Assembly (NCBI GenBank): GCA_030526005.1
Contig: JAUNDP010000006.1
Location: 40,299-104,298, forward strand
Length of the DNA: 64,000 bases
From: Eubacteriales bacterium
GTDB lineage: Bacteria; Bacillota; Clostridia; Lachnospirales; Lachnospiraceae
Reading direction: 5' to 3'
Shown: in pieces, positions 51,283 to 59,948 of the stretch
Layout of the letters: the number at the start of each line of letters is the position of its first letter
Numbering within the stretch: the first letter of the stretch is position 1
Program-made: the position numbers and the translations under genes
Notes under the pieces: generated by a model
Told to the model about the DNA's origin: nothing
Database searches by the model: none
What the model saw: only the letters and a program-made list of their open reading frames with translations

Positions 51283-51909
51283 TTATTCCAAATATTCCAT
51301 TTTGCTCACAGAAACCTCATATGCTGTGCGCCGCTCTGTCACTTCTCCTTCCAGTTTTTTTACATATTCACGGCTCTGGATTCTGCCCCAGATCTGCACA
51401 TGACCGCCCACCTCAAATCCTGATGTAAAGCGTGCATTTCTTCCCCAGCTGATACATGGAATATAATCAGACTTTCCATATGGGCGGTTCACCGCAATCA
51501 GCATATCTGCGATTTCCCTGCCAAGCGGCGTCTTTCTGTAGATCGGAGGCTTGCAGATATAGCCGTCGAGAAAAATCTGATTGCTTTTTACTTTATCCTC
51601 TTCCTCCTCCACAAATGTCACCTCTCTCGCAAAGACAGACAGTACAAGTCTGTTTTTCTTTTCCTCATGGCGGTTGTAAGAACGGAACTGTCCTGTCACC
51701 TGAATAAACTCGCCTTTATAATCCTGCGTGACGTCGATCAGTCTCTCTGAAATCATGACAGGAATGCGGTCTGCTGATGCGCTGAGACGTTTTATAGATA
51801 CATCTACCATATAAAACCCTTCTCCAAACACCTCATGACTGAACATGAAATCGGATACAATCTCTCCTACAATCGAAACCTGGTTGTTTTCAATAATCTT
51901 ATCTGCCAT
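51283..51909 (-). CDS. SSB-like protein with two OB-fold segments
   Basis: This 208-residue protein has an N-terminal OB-like half (NQVSIVGEIVSDFMFSHEVFGEGFYMVDVSIKR, IQVTGQFRSY) and a second SSB-like half (IFLDGYICKPPIYRKTPLGREIADMLIAVNRPYGKSDYIPCISWGRNA, GGHVQIWGRIQSREYVKK). The second half looks like a classical ssDNA-binding OB fold, but the acidic SSB C-terminal tip (DDDIPF-like) is absent. It is therefore probably an accessory ssDNA-binding protein rather than the main SSB. Neighbours give no functional context. Confidence 0.8.
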   Translation of the reverse strand: MADKIIENNQVSIVGEIVSDFMFSHEVFGEGFYMVDVSIKRLSASADRIPVMISERLIDVTQDYKGEFIQVTGQFRSYNRHEEKKNRLVLSVFAREVTFVEEEEDKVKSNQIFLDGYICKPPIYRKTPLGREIADMLIAVNRPYGKSDYIPCISWGRNARFTSGFEVGGHVQIWGRIQSREYVKKLEGEVTERRTAYEVSVSKMEYLE

Positions 51910-52224
51910 AACAAAATGTGCTCCCTTCTGCTTTTAAAGTATCTTTTTTATCCGCCGTCTGTTCTGAAACGGACATTTGGACTCCGCCTTTGCGTGTACC
52001 TCTGGTGTCATTCTTTCCTCACGAACATCCTGACGATCTATAAATATGTTTATTCTATTATTTTGCACATTAGAACTTTCCTGCCCAAGAATCGTAAGAC
52101 ATACTTCGACCGTGCGTGTCTGATTCGATCGCTTTTTGTGAACCGCGTCTGTTTTTCTTTTCCTTTCAGCACAAAAAAATTCATGCCGGCAGTGTTAAGA
52201 GAATCTGTATCTTTCAACTTCTGC
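51910..52224. other. Intergenic region upstream of typA
   Basis: About 315 bp between divergent genes. I see short frames without ribosome sites and no clear hairpin or repeat. It holds the promoter of the SSB-like gene, which I could not assign. Confidence 0.4.
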
Positions 52225-52252
52225 TTGTAATCTGGGTAAAATGTGATAGAAT
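52225..52252 (+). promoter_or_regulatory. Promoter of typA
   Basis: -35 TTGTAA (52225-52230), a 16-bp spacer and -10 TAGAAT (52247-52252) with the extended TG two bases before it. It lies about 60 bp before the ATG. Confidence 0.6.
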
Positions 52253-52313
52253 AAAAAAGTTGTTATTAATTATTGTTTATTCGTAGATTTATTGTAAAAA
52301 GGAAGAATAAAAG

Positions 52314-54140
52314 ATGAAAAGAGAAGACATCCGTAATATCGCAATTATCGCCCATGTCGACCACGGCAAAACCACTCTGGTAGATGAACTGCTGAAACAA
52401 AGCGGCGTATTCCGTGCAAATCAGGAAGTTGCCGACCGTGTTATGGACTCTAATGCGATTGAGAGAGAACGCGGAATTACGATTTTATCAAAAAATACTG
52501 CTGTTTTTTATAAAAATACAAAAATTAACATCATCGATACTCCTGGACACGCAGATTTCGGCGGTGAAGTAGAACGTGTCTTAAAAATGGTAAACGGGGT
52601 AATCCTCGTTGTCGATGCGTTTGAAGGTTCTATGCCGCAGACAAGATTCGTTCTGCAAAGAGCGCTTGATCTGGATCTACCGGTGATCGTCTGCATCAAT
52701 AAAATTGACCGTCCTGAGGCTCGCCCGAACGAAGTAATCGATGAAGTTTTAGAGCTTTTAATGGATCTGGATGCCTCTGATGAGCAGCTTGACTGTCCAT
52801 TCATTTTTGCATCTGCAAAAGCAGGATATGCCATTAAAGATCTGGCTGATGAGCCAAAGGATATGACTCCTTTATTTGAGACTATTTTAGATTATATTCC
52901 AGCGCCGGAAGGCGATCAGGAAGGCGGAACACAAGTTTTAATCAGCACGATTGACTACAATGAGTATGTCGGACGAATCGGAGTTGGAAAAGTAGACCGC
53001 GGCACCATCAAGGTAAATCAGGACTGTCTGCTTGTCAATCATCATGAGCCTGACAAACAGCGCAGAGTAAAAATCAGCAAACTGTATGAATTTGACGGAC
53101 TGAATAAAGTGGAAGTTCCGGAAGCGACAATCGGATCTATTGTTGCAATCTCCGGTATCTCTGATCTCCATATCGGTGACACACTCTGCTCTTTAGAGGC
53201 TCCTGAGTCCATTCCATTCCAGAAAATTTCCGAGCCTACGATTGCCATGCACTTTATCGTAAATGACAGTCCGCTCGCCGGAAAAGAAGGAAAATTCGTC
53301 ACATCCAGACATTTAAGGGACCGTCTCTTCCGTGAATTAAATACAGATGTCAGCCTTCGTGTCGAAGAAACTGAGACAACAGAATCATTTAAAGTTTCCG
53401 GACGAGGAGAGCTTCATCTCTCTGTCCTGATTGAAAATATGCGCCGTGAAGGATATGAATTTGCTGTCAGCAAAGCAGAAGTTCTGTACAAAAAAGATGA
53501 GCGCGGCAAACTGTTAGAGCCGATGGAGCTGGCTTATATCGACGTTCCGGAAGAATTTTCCGGTACTGTCATTCAGAAATTAAGCCTTAGAAAAGGAGAA
53601 CTTCAGGGAATGAGCATCTCTCCAAACGGAACAGCCCGCCTTGAATTTTCCATTCCTGCCCGCGGACTGATCGGATACCGCGGAGAGTTTATGACAGATA
53701 CAAAGGGAAATGGTATCTTAAATACAAGTTTTGACGGATACGGCCCATATAAGGGAGATATCCAGTACCGCAAACAGGGATCTCTGATTGCATTTGAATC
53801 AGGAGAATCTGTGACTTACGGTCTGTTTAACGCACAGGAGCGCGGTACGTTATTTATCGGACCTGGCGAGAAAGTTTACGCTGGTATGGTCATCGGTCAG
53901 AATGGAAAAGCAGAAGACATTGAACTCAATGTCTGCAAGATGAAACATCTGACAAATACGCGTGCTTCCGGCTCCGATGATGCGCTGAAACTGACGCCGC
54001 CACGCATTTTAAGTCTGGAACAGGCTCTTGACTTTATCGAAAATGATGAACTTCTTGAGGTTACTCCAAAGAGTTTAAGAATCCGCAAAAAGATTCTTGA
54101 CCCGACAATGCGCAAGCGCGCCGCAATGAATCGCAAATAA
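52314..54140 (+). CDS. typA: Translational GTPase TypA/BipA
   Basis: This 608-residue ribosome-associated GTPase has G1 AHVDHGKTTL at 13-22, the switch region RGITILSKN, G3 DTPGHADF near 76 and G4 NKID near 130. EF-G-like domains follow, then the BipA-specific C-terminal part (KMKHLTNTRASGSDDALKLTPP). It aids 50S assembly and stress or cold adaptation. AAAGGAAGAA precedes the ATG. It is monocistronic, closed by a bidirectional terminator. Confidence 0.96.
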   Translation: MKREDIRNIAIIAHVDHGKTTLVDELLKQSGVFRANQEVADRVMDSNAIERERGITILSKNTAVFYKNTKINIIDTPGHADFGGEVERVLKMVNGVILVVDAFEGSMPQTRFVLQRALDLDLPVIVCINKIDRPEARPNEVIDEVLELLMDLDASDEQLDCPFIFASAKAGYAIKDLADEPKDMTPLFETILDYIPAPEGDQEGGTQVLISTIDYNEYVGRIGVGKVDRGTIKVNQDCLLVNHHEPDKQRRVKISKLYEFDGLNKVEVPEATIGSIVAISGISDLHIGDTLCSLEAPESIPFQKISEPTIAMHFIVNDSPLAGKEGKFVTSRHLRDRLFRELNTDVSLRVEETETTESFKVSGRGELHLSVLIENMRREGYEFAVSKAEVLYKKDERGKLLEPMELAYIDVPEEFSGTVIQKLSLRKGELQGMSISPNGTARLEFSIPARGLIGYRGEFMTDTKGNGILNTSFDGYGPYKGDIQYRKQGSLIAFESGESVTYGLFNAQERGTLFIGPGEKVYAGMVIGQNGKAEDIELNVCKMKHLTNTRASGSDDALKLTPPRILSLEQALDFIENDELLEVTPKSLRIRKKILDPTMRKRAAMNRK

Positions 54141-54158
54141 AAAACGGAACAGAAAAAG

Positions 54159-54208
54159 CAGACAGCTTTCGCACAGAGACATGATCGTGTTTCGTCGAAA
54201 GCTGTCTG
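54159..54208. terminator. Bidirectional terminator between typA and spoIIR
   Basis: A perfect 13-bp stem (CAGACAGCTTTCG/CGAAAGCTGTCTG) with a 24-nt loop lies between two convergent genes. T-rich sequence flanks both sides. Confidence 0.8.
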
Positions 54209-54210
54209 TT

Positions 54211-54843
54211 TCACTTCCAAAATTTCCATTTTATTTTGATTTTCTTTTCTCCTTCAAACAGACAATCATACTCCTCTTCGGTCAGGATATTTTTCAGTTC
54301 CTGTTTTTCTTTTTCCGGAACAACGGCATGAACCGTGTCGGCAAAACACAGATTCGGGAATACAACGCACCACCAGTTTTGTCCTTCTGCCTTTCCGATG
54401 CACACTCGGAGCGCCTCATACGTTCCGGCTGGAAATGTACAGTCTCCATACGTCTTCACCGGAAATTCATATGGTTCCAGTTTTACAGTCACACGATAAT
54501 CATATCCTTCTTTCCGGATCACATTTTCGGCTGTATTTTTAATATCCTCCAGGTGACTTTGAATCGCTTTTCTTGTGCCGTCCAGATCGGAAATACCGTC
54601 CAGTTCTTCTTTTAACAGCTTCAATACTTCTTCTTTTACTTTCATTTTTAATGCCTGATCTTCCTCGCTGTCGCTGTTTGCCAGAACGTGAAAACGGATA
54701 ATCTCCTTTGCAATTTCCTGCTGCATCGTCTCGACCGCGCGTGTCTGCGAGCGGCATAAAATAACCCAAAACAGAAAGCAGATCACCGCCGCCGCACTTA
54801 AAATAAAAAATCGATCCCATCGTCTTTGTATTCTTTTTTCCAC
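54211..54843 (-). CDS. spoIIR: Stage II sporulation protein R
   Basis: This 210-residue protein has an N-terminal helix (about 13-30) and the SpoIIR core: IIRFHVLANSDSEEDQALKMKVKEEVL near 48-74, TVKLEPYEFPVKTYGDCTFPAGTYEALRVCIG and NWWCVVFPNLCF. SpoIIR is secreted from the forespore and triggers SpoIIGA to process pro-sigmaE in the mother cell. It is downstream of the germination receptor operon with an 83-bp gap and may have its own sigmaF promoter. Confidence 0.94.
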   Translation of the reverse strand: MEKRIQRRWDRFFILSAAAVICFLFWVILCRSQTRAVETMQQEIAKEIIRFHVLANSDSEEDQALKMKVKEEVLKLLKEELDGISDLDGTRKAIQSHLEDIKNTAENVIRKEGYDYRVTVKLEPYEFPVKTYGDCTFPAGTYEALRVCIGKAEGQNWWCVVFPNLCFADTVHAVVPEKEKQELKNILTEEEYDCLFEGEKKIKIKWKFWK

Positions 54844-54926
54844 GTCCTGACCTCCCTGTATTTTTTATTTAAAAGTAATTTTTTTGTTTTTTCTATTTTA
54901 AGGATACCCTGTTTTTTCGTTCCTAA

Positions 54927-55526
54927 TCACGGTATGAGATCAATACGGTCTTTTTTTATCTCCGGAAGGATCACTTCGTTCTCCTTTCTGATTTCTCCCA
55001 ACAGATCGCCTAAGGTCATCTCTTTTTCTTTTCCGATATCCGGATTATTTTTGTACAGATTTTCCAGATAAAATCCGAATGAAGAATCGCTCTCCAGCGC
55101 CAGATCAAGGATCTCTTCTCTGTCTTCTTCCTCACATGAAAAGACCAGCATATTTCTGGCAAATACCGGCTTCTGTTCAAAATAGCTGAGTACTTCCTGA
55201 AATTTTTCTTTCTGTTCCATCAGATTTTTTCCAAAGACGACGGCTTTTAAATGGCTCATATCCAGGTATTTGTCTGACTGATACTGAAAGCTTTTCTCAA
55301 TCTCATCCATCGTATTGCCTTTTGTGAGGACAGCTTCCTGTTTTTCTTCTTTTTTATCGCTTCCTTCCTCCCCTTCCAGATCCGGTATCGCATAGAAAAC
55401 GGCAAGTTTTCCATCCTCCCAAAGTACGACAGCAGCTGTGGGGAAATCTCTGTTTTCCAGTTCTACATTGCTGCACCCTGTCAGAAAAAGAGCGCACAGC
55501 AACAATATCATCCCTGCCTTTTTCAT
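54927..55526 (-). CDS. GerC-type spore germination lipoprotein, N-terminal domain only
   Basis: This 199-residue lipoprotein has lipobox LTGC at about 15-18 and the N-terminal GerAC pattern (NRDFPTAAVVLWEDGKLAVFYAIPDL; FQYQSDKYLDMSHLKAVVFGKNL; RNMLVFSCEE). Standard GerC proteins are about 370-400 residues with a second domain; here the frame ends at DRIDLIP. Only 83 bp separate it from spoIIR, so the missing half is not nearby. Its ATG overlaps the GerB stop by 4 bp and has GAGAGGGGAAAG upstream. It should sit in the spore inner membrane with GerA and GerB. Confidence 0.82.
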   Translation of the reverse strand: MKKAGMILLLCALFLTGCSNVELENRDFPTAAVVLWEDGKLAVFYAIPDLEGEEGSDKKEEKQEAVLTKGNTMDEIEKSFQYQSDKYLDMSHLKAVVFGKNLMEQKEKFQEVLSYFEQKPVFARNMLVFSCEEEDREEILDLALESDSSFGFYLENLYKNNPDIGKEKEMTLGDLLGEIRKENEVILPEIKKDRIDLIP

Positions 55527-56617
55527 TTCTTTCCCCTCTCTTTCTTTTTTTGTGACAGAACCGCAAGCACAACCATGCACACTGCCAGAAGCGGCGCCAA
55601 AATACATCCGTTCGCAATGATATATAGTTTTACGGACATCTCATACGTCCGGCACAGAAAGGCGCCGATACATACAAGCAGACCACACGCATACGGCACC
55701 CATCTTTTATTCTGACATTCCATCAGATTTTCCGCCATTGTTCTCATCGCAAACATCCCGATCCCTGTTCCTGCAAACAGACTCATCAGCAGGACTGCCA
55801 GAAATACAACGTCCCATCTCTGGAGAAAACCGCCCGGAATCGTTACATTTGTCATCAGCGTCAGAATAGGCCATGGCAGCGCTGCAATTCCTTCTTCTCC
55901 AAACACTCCAAGCCCGATCATGTACAGGATGACCACAATGCCTCCCGATATGACAATTCCTGCCGTCATCCTTCTCCTGCCGCCTTTTTTCTTCTTCAGA
56001 GGAGGAACAAGAAATGGGATTAAGCTGATGCTTCCAAAAGAGGTAAATACGAAAAATGCTGCTTTAAGCATCGAAAAATTCCATGGATCATGTCCTGTCT
56101 GAATTTCCTGCATATTCATCTCTGTCGCCGCAAAAACACTCATAAAAAACAGAGGAATTAAAATCAGCAGAAATAAAATTTCACTCATTCTCCCCTGCTC
56201 TTCCAGACCTGTTCCAGCGGCATAAATTCCGGCAGCCACAATCAAAATGATCAGCGCTTCCATCGAATGGTCGAACAAAAGATACTGGTTTACGATCTTT
56301 GTAAAAAGACGAACAAGATAAATCAGCTCAATCGCCAGAGATAAAAAGTACATTGCACCGATCGCTCTGCGCATAAAGGTTCCCATTGTCTCCTGGATGA
56401 AATCAAAGAAATGGTATCTGGCGCGCCTTCCCAGTCCATACAGTAAAATCCCATACAAAATCGTCACAGCGATGCCTGCCAGCAGACAGATGACAAAATT
56501 TCTGGCTGTTGTATCACGGACAAACTCCGGAAGTAAAAGACACATTTTTCCAATCCAGCTGATCACGAAGAGGCACTGGACCTGCCGCGCTGTGATTTTA
56601 TGATTTTCTGAAAACAT
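55523..56617 (-). CDS. GerB-type spore germination permease
   Basis: This 364-residue membrane protein has about 10 helices of the APC-superfamily GerAB type (KITARQVQCLFVISWIGKMCLLLPEF; YFLSLAIELIYLVRLFTKIVNQYLL). GerB proteins bind the germinant and are part of the receptor channel in the spore inner membrane. The ATG at 56617, 8 bases after GGAG, is preferred to ATGs at 56623 and 56635. It starts 2 bp after the gerA stop and overlaps gerC. Confidence 0.88.
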   Translation of the reverse strand: MFSENHKITARQVQCLFVISWIGKMCLLLPEFVRDTTARNFVICLLAGIAVTILYGILLYGLGRRARYHFFDFIQETMGTFMRRAIGAMYFLSLAIELIYLVRLFTKIVNQYLLFDHSMEALIILIVAAGIYAAGTGLEEQGRMSEILFLLILIPLFFMSVFAATEMNMQEIQTGHDPWNFSMLKAAFFVFTSFGSISLIPFLVPPLKKKKGGRRRMTAGIVISGGIVVILYMIGLGVFGEEGIAALPWPILTLMTNVTIPGGFLQRWDVVFLAVLLMSLFAGTGIGMFAMRTMAENLMECQNKRWVPYACGLLVCIGAFLCRTYEMSVKLYIIANGCILAPLLAVCMVVLAVLSQKKKERGKK

Positions 56618-56619
56618 CG

Positions 56620-58104
56620 TCATTTCTCCTTCCATCGAAACCGGATTCTCTCTCCCCGTCTTGTAAATACAGGTCTTCTCTTCATCATCCATGGCGGAAG
56701 TTTAATCACGCTGTCTTTCCATCCTGCCATGCCGTTGATTTCATCGCTGACAAACGGCATTAAATATGGGATTCCAAAACTTTTCAGCCTTGACAGATGG
56801 GATAAAAGCAAAAACCATGCAAATACAAATCCGGCAATTCCAAAAAAGCTGCAGCAGAAAATTACGCCAAATTTGACCAGACGGCACGCTTCTGCAAGCT
56901 CTTCATTCGGGATGGAAAAAGAGCAAAGCGCCGTCATCGCCACGATAATCACAACCATCGGGCTGACAAGATTTGCTGTCACTGCTGCCTGCCCGATAAT
57001 CAGTCCGCCCACGATGCCTATGGTATTCCCGATCTGTCCCGGCATACGGATTCCCGCTTCCCTTAAAAGTTCAAAGGAGATTTCCAGCAAAATCACTTCC
57101 ACTACCCCAGGAAATGGTACGCCTTCCCGCGCCATCGACAAGGAGAGAATCAGATTTGTCGGCAAGATCTGCGTATGAAAATTTGTGACTGCAAGATACA
57201 GTCCCGGCAGGGAAATTGCCAGAAAAGCAGCCACATACCGCAGAAGTCTTAAAAATGTCACCATCAAAAAGTGGCTGTAATAGTCATCCGGTGTCTGAAA
57301 AAATGAATGATACGTCGTAGGCAGGATCAATGCCTGAGGAGAATTATCGCTGAGCAGAACAATTCTTCCCTCCAGAATCGCCATCGCAGCTTTATCTGGC
57401 CGCTCCGTTGTCTGATACTGCGGAAACGGAGAATACCACGTCTCCTTTGTTACCTGCTCAATCACTCCGGAATCCATGACGCCGTCAATCTCAAATGATT
57501 CCAGTTCCTGCTCCATTTTTTTTACAAGATTTGGATATGCCAGATCCTCTAAATATACAAGCGCTGTCATGGTATGAGAATGCTGACCGACTGGTTTTTC
57601 TTTTACTTTCAGCCGTGTATCACGGATACGTTTTCGGATAAGAGCGCTGTTTATCTTTTCTGATTCTGTGAAAGATTCATTGGAACCGCGCAGTACCTTT
57701 TCCGATTCTGATTTTGATACCCCAAGTCCGGGATATCCTTTTGTGCCTATTTTGATCGCTTTATCATATCCGTCGATCAAAAGCAGAGCGTTTCCCGCAA
57801 GCATGGCGCTCATTCCACCCGAAAGATCAGAAAACTCAGCTGTGTCAGCCATTCCGAGCGCATTTTGACTTATCGATGCAATAATCTTTTCATCTTCCAT
57901 TTCCTCTAACTGGGTCAGCAGTTTTCCAAGTGCAGAATCCTGCATAATCAAGTTGCTGATTGCGCTTTCCACATACACAAGCAGGCAGTTTACCTGCTTT
58001 CTTTTTCCAATCTTCATCTTCTTCTGAATAATATCTGCACAGTCTGTGCACATTGTCTTGATTCTTTTTTCATTTTTCTCCAGCTCTTTTGAGATATCTC
58101 CCAT
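56620..58104 (-). CDS. GerA-type spore germination receptor subunit
   Basis: This 494-residue protein has a large N-terminal cytosolic domain (about 1-290) and five or so C-terminal helices. Family landmarks are LLIDGYDKAIKIGTKGYPG, EGRIVLLSDNSPQALILPTTYHSFFQTPDDYYS, NFHTQILPTNLILSLSMAREGVPFP and RMPGQIGNTIGIVGGLIIGQAAV. GerA subunits form the ion-conducting part of the germinant receptor. GGAGG lies before the ATG at 58104. It is first in the gerA-gerB-gerC operon, with a terminator of the preceding gene just upstream. Confidence 0.93.
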   Translation of the reverse strand: MGDISKELEKNEKRIKTMCTDCADIIQKKMKIGKRKQVNCLLVYVESAISNLIMQDSALGKLLTQLEEMEDEKIIASISQNALGMADTAEFSDLSGGMSAMLAGNALLLIDGYDKAIKIGTKGYPGLGVSKSESEKVLRGSNESFTESEKINSALIRKRIRDTRLKVKEKPVGQHSHTMTALVYLEDLAYPNLVKKMEQELESFEIDGVMDSGVIEQVTKETWYSPFPQYQTTERPDKAAMAILEGRIVLLSDNSPQALILPTTYHSFFQTPDDYYSHFLMVTFLRLLRYVAAFLAISLPGLYLAVTNFHTQILPTNLILSLSMAREGVPFPGVVEVILLEISFELLREAGIRMPGQIGNTIGIVGGLIIGQAAVTANLVSPMVVIIVAMTALCSFSIPNEELAEACRLVKFGVIFCCSFFGIAGFVFAWFLLLSHLSRLKSFGIPYLMPFVSDEINGMAGWKDSVIKLPPWMMKRRPVFTRRGERIRFRWKEK

Positions 58105-58142
58105 GAATGCACACCTCCTTTTTTTCATTTTAAAAAATAAAA

Positions 58143-58169
58143 AAGCAGGAGATCCATTTTCTCCTGCTT
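58143..58169 (-). terminator. Terminator of the GntR gene
   Basis: A perfect 10-bp stem (AAGCAGGAGA/TCTCCTGCTT) with a 7-nt loop is followed on the minus strand by TTTTATTTTTTAAA. It lies 25 bp past the stop. Confidence 0.9.
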
Positions 58170-58194
58170 CTTATCTTTTCCTTTTTTCTTCACT

Positions 58195-58890
58195 TTATAC
58201 TTTTTCATCCATACGGCTTTTCTCAGAAGTTAAGCTGTCAATGATGCACTTCCTCTGATTTTCAATGTGCACTTTCACCGCATTTCCGGCTTTCACCGGA
58301 TCGTGTTTTTTCAACGCTTTTCGAATGGCTTCATGCTCGTCCACCAACGTTTTGTGCATCCTCTTGTCCTTTAAATATTCCATGCGGTAGCGGTACATCT
58401 GCTCTCTTAAATTGTTCAGAAGCTGCAGTAATCTGCGGTTGTTCGTCGCTCCGTAAATAATCTCATGAAACTTGATATCCGCCTGCACCGACTCTACCAA
58501 ATCTTCACCCATCAGCGCACGTTTAAATTCCATTCCTGCATTTTTCAATTCCTGAAGCTGTGTCTCCGTTATATTCTGGCAGGCGTTCTGCACGGCGAGA
58601 ATTTCCAGCACGCCCCGCACTTCCAATACATCTTCCAGGTCTTTGATGGTGATCTCCGCAACTATGGCTCCTTTTCTTGGAATCATAAGGACAAGACCTT
58701 CCAGTTCTAATTTTCGTATTGCTTCTCTGACAGGGGTTCTGCTGACTCCAAGCCGATTTGCAAGCTGAATTTCCATCAGTCTCTCTCCCGGTTTCAGCTC
58801 TCCTTTTAAAATTGCCTGACGAAGTGTATTAAACACGACGTCCCGCAGCGGCAGATATTCATTCATATCAACGTTAAATTCATGTCCCAT
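58195..58890 (-). CDS. GntR-family regulator, FadR/FCD type
   Basis: This 231-residue regulator has an N-terminal winged helix (LRDVVFNTLRQAILKGELKPGERLMEIQLANRLGVSRTPVREAIRKLELEGLV) and an all-helical FCD effector domain with the metal- and ligand-binding residues (DIKFHEIIYGATNNRRL; HEAIRKALKKHDPVKAGNAVKVHI). FCD regulators bind organic acids. GGAGG lies 6 bases before the ATG. It follows ispE by 29 bp and may be cotranscribed. The target genes are not evident. Confidence 0.92.
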   Translation of the reverse strand: MGHEFNVDMNEYLPLRDVVFNTLRQAILKGELKPGERLMEIQLANRLGVSRTPVREAIRKLELEGLVLMIPRKGAIVAEITIKDLEDVLEVRGVLEILAVQNACQNITETQLQELKNAGMEFKRALMGEDLVESVQADIKFHEIIYGATNNRRLLQLLNNLREQMYRYRMEYLKDKRMHKTLVDEHEAIRKALKKHDPVKAGNAVKVHIENQRKCIIDSLTSEKSRMDEKV

Positions 58891-58919
58891 GCAAACCTCC
58901 ATCTATCTATTCCTAGCAT

Positions 58920-59780
58920 TTATCTTATTTTCGTCATAAAAAGATCACGGCACCATTTTTTCTCTTTCATTTTTCTGTAAGCATACTGAAGCTTGTCCTC
59001 GTCGTCAAACAGTCCGAACACCGTCGGGCCGCTACCGCTCATCATCGCATTCAATGCCCCGTATCGGATCATATCCTGTTTTATCTGCTCCACGACAGGA
59101 TATTTTACTGCCGTGACACTCTCCAGCACATTTTCCATCTTTGATGCCAGCATAGAAAGATCTCCCTCTTTTAGAGCCTGCAGCTGACGGTCAATATCAG
59201 GATGGCTCTTCAGCTCGTCTGCTTTTAAATTCGTATATACAAATTTCGTGGACACATCCACATCCGGTTTTGCAAGCAGAATAAAACATTTCGGCGCCGC
59301 CGGAAGAAATGTAAGTTTCTCTCCGATCCCTTCCGCCAGAGCCGTCCCGCCTTTGATACAGTATGGCACGTCGGCTCCGATTCTGACTGCATATCTGGCA
59401 AGTTCCGCATCCGACAGTCCCAGATCAAACATTCGATTCATCCCTCGCATGACGGCTGCCGCATCTGAACTTCCCCCCGCCAGCCCTGCGGCAGACGGAA
59501 TTTTTTTGTCCAGTCTGATAAAAATACCATGTTCTATTTTAAATTCATCCATCATCAGTTTCGCCGCTTTATAGACAAGATTCTTCTCATTCACAGGCAG
59601 CCATGACAGATTACATTTTCCTTTAATTCCCTTTTTTTCTGTTCGATACAGTCGAATCTGATCACACAACTGAAGATTCTGCATAATCATGCGCACTTCG
59701 TGATACCCATCTTCTCTTCTTCTGATCACATCCAAACCAAGATTAATTTTCGCAAATGCTTTTTCTCTGATTTCTCTCAT
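58920..59780 (-). CDS. ispE: 4-diphosphocytidyl-2-C-methyl-D-erythritol kinase
   Basis: This 286-residue GHMP kinase phosphorylates CDP-methylerythritol in the non-mevalonate isoprenoid pathway. It shows AKINLGLDVIRRREDGYHEV at the start, the ATP loop KIPSAAGLAGGSSDAAAV near 90-107, RIGADVPYCIKGGTAL, and MSGSGPTVFG near the end. The start at 59780 has AAAGGA 10 bases upstream; the longer frame from 59822 is rejected. It is upstream of the GntR gene. Confidence 0.95.
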   Translation of the reverse strand: MREIREKAFAKINLGLDVIRRREDGYHEVRMIMQNLQLCDQIRLYRTEKKGIKGKCNLSWLPVNEKNLVYKAAKLMMDEFKIEHGIFIRLDKKIPSAAGLAGGSSDAAAVMRGMNRMFDLGLSDAELARYAVRIGADVPYCIKGGTALAEGIGEKLTFLPAAPKCFILLAKPDVDVSTKFVYTNLKADELKSHPDIDRQLQALKEGDLSMLASKMENVLESVTAVKYPVVEQIKQDMIRYGALNAMMSGSGPTVFGLFDDEDKLQYAYRKMKEKKWCRDLFMTKIR

Positions 59781-59885
59781 GCTCTCAAAATCCTTTCTTT
59801 GTATACAAAGTACATTATACATTTTATTTTATCATGTTCCCCCCAAAAAGTAAAGTTTGTGATTTCTCACCGTTTTTGACAGAAA

Positions 59886-59944
59886 GACCTCCGTATTGCT
59901 GCGTAAACCGAAATCTTTCTCAGTTTGCTCAAAATACGGAGGTC
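59886..59944 (-). terminator. Terminator of sipL
   Basis: A perfect 12-bp stem (GACCTCCGTATT/AATACGGAGGTC) with a 35-nt loop abuts the sipL stop and is followed on the minus strand by TCTTTCTGTC. A T run also lies on the plus side, within the stop region. Confidence 0.65.
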
Positions 59945-59948
59945 CTTT

